This document shows positions 13,884 to 23,603 of a stretch of 64,000 nucleotides of DNA, one piece after another. Numbering within the stretch: position 1 is the first letter of the stretch; each line of letters starts with the position of its first letter. Where the stretch lies: the NCBI GenBank assembly GCA_902806565.1, contig CADCXA010000016.1, positions 1 through 64,000 on the forward strand, given 5' to 3'. The position numbers were made by a program, and so were the translations under genes. The stretch is from Hypoxylon rubiginosum. Lineage: Eukaryota > Ascomycota > Sordariomycetes > Xylariales > Hypoxylaceae. The notes beneath the pieces were generated by a model. It did no database searches and was not told where the DNA came from. It saw only the letters and a program-made list of their open reading frames with translations.

Positions 13884-15830
13884 AATATAATTTTTTTTAT
13901 TTATATTTTTAAAATTAAAAATTTTTTTTTTTTAATAATAATAAATAATTAAATTATTTTAATTTACTTATTAATATTACCACTAATTATAAATATTTTA
14001 ATAATAATAATAAATTTTTTATTAAAATTAAAGATTTCTTTATATTTTTTAATTTAATTATATTTAATTTAAATTTTAAATATAAATATTTTTTAATTTT
14101 TAAAAATTAATTTAATTATTTAATAATTAAATAATTTTATTATATTTTTAACTATTTTATAGATATTTAAATTTAATATTTTAAATAAATTTTAAATATA
14201 ATATTTTATATATAATATTAAAATTAATATTATAAAATTATAAATATTTAAGTTTTATTAAATTAATTTTTTAATATTTTTTTTATTTAATTAAATTTTA
14301 AGATATTATAACGTTTTAAAATAATTAATTAATTAATTTTTTATTATTTTAAAACTAAATTTATTATTTTTTATAATTAAAATAATTATTTTAATTTTTA
14401 AATAATAATATAAAAAATTAAATTTATTTATAAAATTAAAATTAATTATTATAAATAATTTATTTAAAATTTAATAATAAATAAATTTTAAAATATTATA
14501 AAAATTATTATTTAATAATTAAAACTTATAAAAAATATATATTAATAAAAAATATAAATAAATATTATTAAAAAAATAAATAAATATAAATTTATTTTAA
14601 GGCTTATTTTTTTAATATATAAAAAATTAAAAAAAAATTAAAAAATTAAAAAAATAATATTTAAAATTAAAAAAATTAATATATTAATTAATATATAACT
14701 TTTATAATTATTAAATATTAATAAATATACCTTATAAAAAAATTTTAATAAAAATTTAATTTTAATAATAAATATATTTTTTTATTATTTAATAATAATT
14801 TTATTATTTATTTAATTATTTTTAAATATTATATAATATTAATTAATTATAACTTTAAATTATTTTTTAAATTAATTTATTTATATGTTTTTTTTTTAAA
14901 AAATTATATTTAATTTAAAAAACTAGCTTATAATATTTATATATTTAATAAAAAACATTTAAAAATAATTTTATAAGTTTTTTATAAAATTTTTTTTAAA
15001 TATTAAGTTTTTTAAAACTAGTTTATTAATTTTTAATATTATAATTAATTAATTAAATTAAATATATAAAAAAACATGGTTTTTTTATTATATTTAATTA
15101 TAATATTTTTTTTATTTATATTAAAAATTAATTTAAATTTTATTTATTTATATTTATTTTATTTAATATTAAAATATTATTTTATAATTTTAAAATTAAA
15201 GTTATTAAATTTAATAACTTTAATTTTATAATTTATTTTTATATATATAAATAAATTTTAATAAATAAAAACTTTAAATTAATTTTTATTTAAAAGTTTT
15301 TTTAAATTTATTAAGTTTTTTATAATTAAATATATAATATTATAATTAAAAATATATTTTATTAAATCTTAATAAATAATTTATTTAATAAGTTTTTTTT
15401 TTTTTTTATAAGTTAATATTTAAACGTTTTAAAAAACTTTTATAAATAATTATTTATAAAGTTAATAATATATAATAAATTAAAAAATTATATATTTAAA
15501 AAATATTATATAAATAAAAATATTATTTTAAATAATATTTAAAATAATTTTAATTATTATTTTTTTATTATAAAATATTATATTAAATTTTAATAAAATT
15601 ATTTAAGTTTATATTTAAAAAATAATATTTTTATAAAAAGTTAAAAATTAATATTTTATATTAAAAATTATATTTTAATTTTTAATAACTATATAATTAA
15701 TTAATTTTAAACTTTATATCTAAGTAAATTAATTAATATTTACTTTAAATTTTTAATTTTATATTATATAAAATAAAGTTAATTAAGATATATATAAGTA
15801 AAATAAATAGGTTTTAGTTAATTTTACGGG
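12490..15830. repeat. AT-rich RIP block 2
   Basis: About 3.3 kb of extreme AT-rich sequence with the same CpA/TpG depletion as block 1. It separates the GT8 gene from the truncated rhodopsin-domain gene. A related stretch of about 150 bases appears twice in succession (about 12,745-12,880 and 12,910-13,060), and there is one small GC pocket at about 13,428-13,442. I found no recognisable coding remnant. It is presumably decayed transposon DNA, and its right edge coincides with the loss of the 3' part of the neighbouring gene. Confidence 0.85.
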
Positions 15831-15842
15831 TTCGCCGGTGGG

Positions 15843-16837
15843 TTATTCTCGCTGGTTAGGGATAGATAGTATAATCATCCTGTACCAAGTTAGTAGGTAT
15901 GTAATAAACCTGTTATAACTTTTCCGATTTTAACTTACACAATTCCTAAGGCGAATACAAGGCTAGCTCCGAGTTTCTTTCCCGTTGATAGCTTCAGCTG
16001 CCAAATCTATAGGTTGGGTGCCTTCCATTAGAACGCTTGCAACCATTGGACATGACAGTTGCCAAGGACGTACAAGTGGAACAGGTATAGAGATAATTAC
16101 GACATCCGTAATCAGATCTGTAACACTGAATGAAAGTGCGAGTGGCCAAGATGAGAGGCAATGCGTCAGGAGTTCTTGTTCCGTCCCCCACGTAGCCCAA
16201 ATGTCTGATCCGCATTGAAACAATGTGGTAAAGAAAAATCCTGCAGACCATAGTGCTATGAAGACGATTAAGGTAATGAGAAGTATATTAGTTGGCTGTT
16301 TCACGGAGAATATTCTCTTGTAGAAGCAGAGGAAGCTAGCTTTGGTGCAACCCAAAGCGAGCGGGAGAATCAGAACGTAAGCGAATTCGATCTGGTATTG
16401 AACACATCGTGATTAGACGAGATTGTGAACAATAATTGGCCTTGAGACGTACCTTCGACGCAGTAGAAATCTGGTCAGTTTTACCATCTGCTGGGCTCCC
16501 TGTCACATCGGGAGGAATAACGGTTCGATACCCAAGAGCTTTTTGGGAAGCGCCATACACAAGGCAAACTCCAATGCCAATTGTCAGAAGCTAAAAAGGT
16601 ATATATAGGTTAGTATAGACCGCAGAGCGTTAATAGAGAAAACAATACCAAGCTAAATATAATGAGCCAATCGTCAACCTTCAACGCCTGTTTCTGTCTC
16701 CTTCTTGCCCAAAGTCTCGACGCAACAATGATAGCATCCACAATAGGAGGACCAACGCCAGCAGGAATAATGGAGCTCGGAGTCAGATATTGGGATTCGT
16801 AAAGAGACATCTTCGTTGGATTTTTCCTTAGCTGCAA
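15843..16837 (-). pseudogene. Truncated rhodopsin-domain (PTH11/SAT4-type) membrane protein
   Basis: Fungal integral membrane protein with the start of a seven-helix rhodopsin-like domain. Exons that I can join in frame are 16837..16649, 16590..16453, 16391..16044, 15976..15939 and 15879..15843. The first two introns (58 and 61 nt) have good GT...AG ends and phase 0; the later junctions are tentative (the 16,043 donor is gttgca). Recognisable segments: KVDDWLIIFSL-LLTIGIGVCLVYG at the first junction, FAYVLILPLALGCTKASFL, ISIPVPLVRPWQL, and KLGASLVFALGIV. The frame then degenerates and stops at 15,843, only ~13 bases from the AT-rich block. The model gives about 250 residues, while members are usually 350-400, so the last two helices and the cytoplasmic tail are missing. 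Probably non-functional. Confidence 0.75.
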
Positions 16838-17444
16838 TTAGTTGAGAATACAGCTGAGAATCACTTCCCTCAAAATACCTACCTTGTCAAAATTATTTGT
16901 CAGGCGACAGATAATCCTGTCCGATAGGATTGCATCCAAGAAGCCGTCTTAGCCAAACCGATATGCCATTGATTGGTCGCGCGGAATGTTCTGCCATCAT
17001 AGCTGACGAAGCCTACGGTAAGGCTCTTTAGAGTGTGTTACACAGTCGTGAAATATACCCCTTTTCTGTCTTGTACACTCTCCATATCATCGCCTTGAAC
17101 ATTGCCACCCTGAACACTTTTTCGGACAGAAAAAATCTATATACCAGTCGGTATCAAGCATCTGACATACCAGAATGCATGCAGAGTGACATTTAAGGGA
17201 GCCTACTTGTTAGGAGGTACGTACGTTGATGCTTCTGCATGCTAGGGGCTAGTGGTTGCCCGATTGCGCCTCCGGTACGCCTGCGCAGTAATTACCCGAT
17301 ACAGTATCATGTTTCTCTTATGAGTTTAAGCGTAGCAAGGCGGCAGCTGGAATCGAGACTGTGGCTCTAGGTGTCTCATTCTGTTATAGTTATTCCCCAG
17401 AAGTCATGGTCACTGATTGATTGCTCTAGGACACTTCAAAGCGT
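16838..17444. other. Intergenic, no gene seen
   Basis: About 600 bases of ordinary composition lie between the 5' end of the rhodopsin-domain gene and the 3' end of the HET gene. It must hold the promoter of the former and the terminator of the latter. A ggaggtacgtacg element at about 17,213 belongs to the dispersed TAGGTACC-like motif seen throughout the gene islands. I see nothing else. Confidence 0.6.
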
Positions 17445-20306
17445 CTATACCAGCTCTAAATATTGAACAGCCGCATGCTTGAAGAGCTCCGAACCCCCAT
17501 GTTCTGCCCTAGAATACCAGGCCCCTACTCGATAGTACGTGCCGGCCCTATCCGCCGGGTAGACCAGCAGCCCCCAATTATCTCGCCTCCTGTCCTCGTC
17601 CGAGCAGAATGGGCAATCCGTGGCAGGGATGAACCCAGGCTCGCCGTCTAGGAAGAAAGATCTCCGATACTCTGGCTTCAGCCATCCTCGCGCAAGTGCC
17701 TCGCGGGAATAGTCGTCAGGGCCCCAAAACATGGATTTTGGTTTGGAGGCCTTATCCTCTTGTTTTTGCTTCGTATATGACTTAGTACAACTATCTCGTT
17801 CGCCTTGCGCTTCAGCCTGTGCATCGATCGGTGGGCTCTGCCACTCGGAACAGCAGCTCGATATCAACAAGAACCGCAGTTTGGTCTGGTCTGCTGCGCT
17901 TATACCCGTTGCATCCCACGCATTTATTGGCGCCCAGTCTGGCATAATGTCAACAAGGCCTCTTCCCACCTTGCATTTCCAATCCTGCTTCCCTAGCACG
18001 TCCGCCCCGGGCATGGAACTTGGTGGTAGACTCAGCACCCGCCCAGACAGCAGGATCGACGCGTTTCTCAATCGTCCGAGGGGGTTCACGCCGTCAATCT
18101 GTATCTTCGACTCGAGCAGCTGGTATTCCGGTCGGAGGTGGGTTCTGACGCGGCATCGGGTGTTGAGCCGGTCGGAACACAGGAATTGCTGGAAGTTTTC
18201 GCGGCCCGCCCAGCTCCACGACGGCGCAAGTTGCGGCCCTGCCTTGCTCAGAAGTCCTAACAGCTGCTGTAGCTCGATGGGGCCGATATCTTCGTTAGTT
18301 CTACGGTTCCAGTTCGTCGTCCGCCACAGGAGACCGCAGTGTAGATCGTCCTCCCAAAGCCCGGCGGCGTATCGGCTTCCGGTAATGTTGCAGAACCGCC
18401 TCGCTATCCCCGACAGCCCCGGGAAGATGTCGAGGCTCTCGGTCCACTGCAGACCGGCGAAATACTCTACGATGGTGTACCAGTAGTCCGCGGAGTGGCG
18501 GCCTCGGCCGGCGATCGCCTCGACGGATAGGTCCAGCGGGAAGCGCGACAGGAACTCAACGGCGGCGACGGAGCCTTCGTCGTGGACCCACCCGGAATGG
18601 CTCCTGGTGGTGTTCTTGTACTGGAAGTGCACCATCGTGCTGCCGAAGTAGGCCTTCCGCGGCGACAAGTTCTTCTCTTGGAACACCCACCCGCGCTCGT
18701 TCCACTTGGAGACCATCAGGTCCCGCGATAGCGGCGCACGCATGGCAAACGGTATTCCACCCGGAATGCCGGGCGGCGTTTGGATGCGGCGTAGGATGTA
18801 ACTTCCTCTAACATTGGCGTCGGTTCTTAAAGTGTACGGGAGATTAGGACTAGTCCCATGGTGTTCTGTTCTCTTCAAAAATCCTTCTAAACAAGATGAG
18901 GATTTGATGGTGCAGATCGTTAACCACGAGTTCCCAAAGATCTCGCTCATCTGGTAGCTCTGCTCCTCCCAGTCGCTCAGCTTGTCTTGCATGATGCAGA
19001 GGGCGTCGATCCACACGTAACGAATCTGCAGCGCTCTGCATACGAGAATGGTGTCCCGCATGACAGGCGTCATTATGTCGAGCGGGATGGCGCGGCGGTA
19101 TTTTTCGCAGGTTTCCGTTGTCAGTTTCAGCTGGGCTCTGGTGTCTTCTCTAGGACCCCAGCAGTAGCTCAATGTGGCGTATTTGTAAACCAATTCGTCA
19201 TTTTCCGTCGTCTTATCCGATACACGGTCGATAAGTCGAGGACAACACCCGGGGCTTGGCCCTAGATCAATGAGACGCCTAGGTACATACTGCTCTGTGT
19301 TGAGCTCATGGAGTTTCCCTTGTACGGAATCGCTGAGTTGCCCCTGAATAAACTTTATGGTACTTGGTGTGAGAAGGGTCTCTCCAGGTGGTGCACTTAA
19401 TCCGAGCTCGGACGCTACGGCTTCTGGTATCGATGTGCCCAGAGTGAGTTATTAGATGGAATGCAATATGATAGCTGGCCTCTTGACGTACCGTTAGCTG
19501 TCTCCGCGAACATTTCAAGGCTGTTAAGGCAATATCGACCGGCACTTGCCTGCAGAAAAAGACTGACAGCTCGTAGAGCGTTCGAAAACTGATCTAATGC
19601 CTCCGTTCTCGGTCCCCGGTGGAACTTTAGCCAGAGTCGGGTCTTGTTGTCGGAGTTGATGTCGACGGCGTGAATGGAAGATGCAGACTTCAAGAGAAAA
19701 CTGCACATGTCGCAACCATGTTGCGACCTCTCATGCAGCCCGGGGAACTCCGGCCAGCGATCAACTATGCATAAGTGGTAGTACTTGTGCGTTTCAGCAG
19801 CATCATCTGCGAAACTGATTAGAAAATCTTGAAGAGTCGAGAAGAATTGATCCCATCGCTCGTTGCCTACCGTGTAACCCCTTTCCAGTTCGCGTGAGAA
19901 CCCAGTCGCAGTACTGACAAACTCTCGCGTACCCTGCACCGGTAGCATAAACCTCCGGCTTGCCTAGAGCCGCGAAAAGAGCTTCCTTCAACTCCTGGAC
20001 CTCGACCGCGAAGGAGAAGAACACGTCCTCCGTGGCGGGCGGGATGCGATAAGCGTTGTGTGGCCCTTTACGCCTCATGGCATCCGCATCCTGCTCGGCG
20101 TGGAGCTCGGGGAAGGTCTCATACACGTTGAAGTCTACGAGTGAGGCCAGCGCTTCTAGCATTTCAATGGCTTCTTCGGCGGCGACGGCGTCGAATGGTG
20201 CGCCGGACTTGATATCTGCTATTAAGGAGAGCGCTTCGTATCTCAAGGAAGAGAACTGCTCTAGTTGGTAGGGTCGATTCCCCAACCTTTTAACTAGGCG
20301 ATCCAT
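17445..20306 (-). CDS. HET-domain (heterokaryon incompatibility) protein, 913 aa
   Basis: Predicted self/non-self recognition protein; HET proteins trigger cell death after fusion of incompatible hyphae or act in fungal immunity. Exons 20306..19933, 19880..19492 and 19423..17445 sum to 2742 nt (913 codons plus stop) with phases that fit; introns are 52 and 68 nt, and the second is very clear (GTACGT donor, CTAATAAC branch, CCAG acceptor). Landmarks: an N-terminal CDMC pair (Cys180, Cys183), common before HET domains; the HET signature YATLSYCWG (336-344), then VWIDALCIMQD (about 392-402) and NERGWVFQEKNLSPRKAYFG. Roughly 330 residues precede the HET domain and over 400 follow it; no NACHT, WD or ankyrin repeats are visible. 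The first 124 residues are unlike the usual N-terminus, and the first intron is the least certain part. Confidence 0.88.
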
Positions 20307-20967
20307 ATTTTTTAATCGATGCTCTATTCCTCGTGTTCAATCTCCTAAAAAACGACTACTCGTCAGGCTGTGGGAATAGCTCATTGATGTACGGCAAAGG
20401 CACAGCATGGTATTCGGAGATCATTCTTGGCCCCCACTGGCCGTCAGCCCTCCCGTCCTAGCTGTCAGTAATACCCTAGTAACTCGATGCTACATGATGA
20501 CATTCTTATTTTCATCGCTTTAATTCCGCACCGCGGTAACACAGCGCCCAGTTTCAGCGCCACCGCCGCCCCCATCAGTGGCCGCGGCCCCGACAGGTGG
20601 GGGAAATCTGAAAGCACATCTAGATGTCGCGAATGGCTTCTTCAGATGAGGCGAGCATGTCCAGACCCCAAACTCAAGTGAGTAGGAGCTTGTGGCATGA
20701 AAGAGCCGAATCCATGGACGAGTTTTCTTTTTCTTTATTTTCCTTATCTGACACTATCATTGTACTTCGTTGAAAGGTGGCCCCTACGCGATGATCCATG
20801 TGGACCTCGACGCGAGAAGGCGCGTTTAATATTTCCTACGTCACTTAGTAATCTCTACTATCAACTATCAGCGTTCTTCGTTTATCCTTTTCAATAATAT
20901 TGATCGTGGGCCTCTTCATCGTTGCTTCTCCTACATTCGATTGTGTATTGTCTTGAAATTGAAAGAT
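20307..20967. promoter_or_regulatory. Shared divergent promoter region
   Basis: 660 bases between the HET gene (leftward) and the small zinc-binding gene (rightward), so both promoters must lie here. A pyrimidine-rich run on the plus strand (about 20,726-20,765, with tttctttttctttatttt) precedes the rightward gene and resembles the CT-rich tracts upstream of fungal start sites. No TATA box or known operator is convincing. Confidence 0.5.
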
Positions 20968-21520
20968 ATGAGTGACGCGTTAGCCAAAGCCCCGGATAAT
21001 GTAGTCCGCGCCATCCTAATCGCTCTCTGTTCGGACAGCGACATCAACCGCAAAGCGAATGCATATCTAAAAAAGATTGCTAGCAAAACAGATTCGCAAG
21101 TTCCAACCAAATCGAACACGAGCGGAACCAATACCCGAAAGCGAAAAGCCACGGAAGAAGTCCACATATGTGTCCAATGCCAACAACCATTCTACAAGGA
21201 CGAGAATAACGCGCAGGCTTGCAAGTTCCATAATGGTATGTGGCCTAGACCGACCCCTTTATCTCCCTCAACCTTGCCTATGGTGTTGACTTTCCAACGC
21301 AGGTGATCTGGAGGTCGACGACGAAGATGACTTCTGGGCTGATCACGATGAGAACTGCCACGGTGAGATTGACACGGAAGGGATGCGTGAGGAATTCCCC
21401 GATGGCTTCGCTTGGGACTGCTGCGGGAAGAAGGGCAATACAACTGGCTGCGTACAAGGTCCTCATATGGCAACAGGTGCTAGTAGAGGTCGCTACGTGG
21501 ATGAGTCCGGATCTGAGTAG
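20968..21520 (+). CDS. Small CHORD-like zinc-binding protein, 161 aa
   Basis: Function unknown; a likely zinc-binding fungal protein. Exons 20968..21235 and 21303..21520 join through a 67-nt GTATGT...CGCAG intron to give 161 residues. The first ATG with good coding potential is at 20,968. Residues 1-40 are helical, followed by a basic spacer (TRKRK near 56-60). The metal-binding part has Cys68-x2-Cys71, Cys85-x2-His88, then WDCC (Cys129, Cys130), and GCVQGPH (Cys139, His144). The order CxxC / CxxH-N-G / WxCC / GCxxGxH parallels the CHORD zinc domain, but with a long acidic insert (DDEDDFWADHDENCHG) between the halves. I recall such proteins in ascomycetes annotated only as C2H2-type or hypothetical. 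The relation to CHORD is inference from cysteine spacing. Confidence 0.8.
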
Positions 21521-22289
21521 CGGTAAATATTCCAACAGTAAACGCCACTCAGCCGAATTCGGATGGTTCGATGTAACCTAGACCAACTACCAAGGCTTCC
21601 AGCTGTGGGATTATGATTAGGACCTGATACACCTCCAGCCGCAAACAGGAAGACATATTGTGACGACTATCCGGTAACACTCAAAGGTTTGATATTCGAT
21701 GCATGATTTTTATCTTTTACCAGAAGGAGAAGGGTTCATCGTACCCCGACCGTATTCCAAGTGGATCACAGGCTAGGAGTGCAAGACCGTGAGACTTGAC
21801 AAACAGCGCATCTTCGCAAATAAGAATATCACCTACGAATTCGATTTCACGTAATGTGAAGTTGGCACAAGTCTACGTCCAACCTGTCCGGACTTGTATC
21901 GGCCGAATCGGCTAAAGACCATCAATCGGCCCACTTATCGGTTTCCCCTATTATCTTCCCTACCAGCTTACTCCAACGCACTCCGTACATGTCGGCATTA
22001 TATTCGCATGCTTCTCTGATTTATATTTCTCTACTATAGCCCTTCTATGCATTGGGGGTTGGGGATCTTTCATCCACCTCCCGGGTCAAACTGTCGCAAC
22101 CTCTGACTAGCCGCGTTAGCAAAGTTCCCGTCGTGACCTGCACCACAGCAATGATCGACATTGGGTAACATTTCCAATGTATCGGCTAGAAATCGAAAAA
22201 AACTTTCGGATATGCTTTCACGACATAACACGCCAGAACGGAAAGTTAACATGTCTCGGATAAGTGTAACCATTCCTGGGAGTAGCTGA
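21521..22289. other. Intergenic, no gene seen
   Basis: About 770 bases between two convergent genes, the zinc protein (plus) and the dehydratase (minus). It contains only short frames without start context or family resemblance. Terminators for both genes must lie here. Confidence 0.55.
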
Positions 22290-23603
22290 TTACCATTCCC
22301 TCAGCTCATTTCCTGGACCAAGGAATGTCGGGCTTATCCATGCCTTAGAGTCTTTCGATAGACTGCGAACTTGTTCTTCGTCAACCTCAATTCCCAAACC
22401 AGGCCCGCGCATCAAATCGATATACCCATCCGTCACCTTCCACACCTCGGGGTTTAGCGTGTAGCTATCCAAGTCCTGCCCACCGACGTTGTAGTGGATG
22501 CCAAGACTCATCTCTTGAATGACGAAATTCGGAGTCACGGCGTCGATTTGGATGTTCGCAGCCAGCGCTATTGGACCTAATGGACAATGCGGCGCCAGCG
22601 CGACATCATAGGTCTCACAGGCCGAAGCGATCCGACGCATCTCGGATATACCACCAACGTGGCAGATGTCCGGCTGCAAGATGTCCACGCACCCAGCTTC
22701 CAGGAACGGCTGCACGTCCCACCTGCTGTGGAGACGTTCACCGAGAGCGATCGGGCAGTGTGTACGGGCAGCTATGTCCTTGATCCCGCCGATGTTCTCG
22801 CTCAACAAAGGTTCTTCGATGAAGAGCGGATCGTGGGGCTCCAGTTTGGCGATTAATTGTTTTGCCATTGGCTTGTGCACGCGCCCGTGGAAGTCTACCC
22901 CGGCATCGAGCCCCAAGGCCTTCACCGCCTTGACACGTTCCACGCATTCGTCCAGTTTTCGGGGGGAGTCGAGCCATCCAAGATCTTCGGTTGCGTTCAT
23001 TTTGACGGCGTTAAACCCTTGAGCTTTGCGCGCGTTTCTGTCCCGCGTTGGTATATTGAAACATCAACGTACCTAAGAGAGGAAATACTTACGCCTGAAT
23101 TTCTACGTCGCTTGGACGATCACCCCCTATCCACGCGTATACTCGCAGTTTATCTCGAACCTTTCCGCCGAGAAGGTGATAGATTGGCACATTTAATTTT
23201 CTAGCTGATTGCCTTTAGCAAACTAGCACTTCCAAGTCGTTCGAAATGTTCTGTACCTTTCAAGTCCCACAATGCAATATCTATACCGCTTAAGGCACTC
23301 ATGAGGACTGGGCCCCCTCTGTAGAAGCCACCTCGATACGACAACTGCCATATATGCTCGATGTCCCTGTAGGCCATAGTTAGGGGAAGATATGAAACAA
23401 AAAGCTCGTGGAATTTTTGCAACTCACTCAGCTTCACAACCCAGATATCGACCTGCCCATGCATCGAGGCAACCTTCCACTGCTTGGGTGTGCCCCTCGA
23501 GCGATGCCTCTCCCCATCCTACACAGCCAGCGTCGTCTGTGATCTTGACGAACAGCCAACGTGGTGGAAGGCGGAAGTACTCTATTTTTGCAATTTTACC
23601 CAT
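22290..23603 (-). CDS. D-galactonate dehydratase-type enolase-superfamily enzyme
   Basis: Predicted to dehydrate an aldonic acid, most likely D-galactonate, to a 2-keto-3-deoxy acid in cytosolic sugar-acid catabolism. Four exons, 23603..23428, 23366..23257, 23204..23093 and 23037..22290, sum to 1146 nt, giving 381 residues; introns of 61, 52 and 55 nt all have clean ends (GTGAGT...CTACAG with CTAAC branch, GTACAG...ATCAG, GTAAGT...GACAG). Bacterial DgoD is 382 residues. The key residues appear in order: Asp181 and His183 (DFH), Glu207 (IEEP), Glu233 (LGERL) and His283 (APHCPLGP), each two positions before the DgoD residues that I recall (D183, H185, E209, E235, H285). N-terminal capping domain has [10 protein letters not shown]. 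Substrate could be another sugar acid. Confidence 0.92.

Noticed and set aside
17731..18486. 251-codon open frame antisense to the HET gene
   Set aside because: It lies wholly inside the well-supported HET coding exon, has no family resemblance, and GC-rich coding DNA commonly opens the opposite strand.
21560..21580. tRNA B-box-like ggttcgatgtaacc
   Set aside because: No A box at the right distance and no cloverleaf could be formed; other ggttcga matches are inside coding exons.
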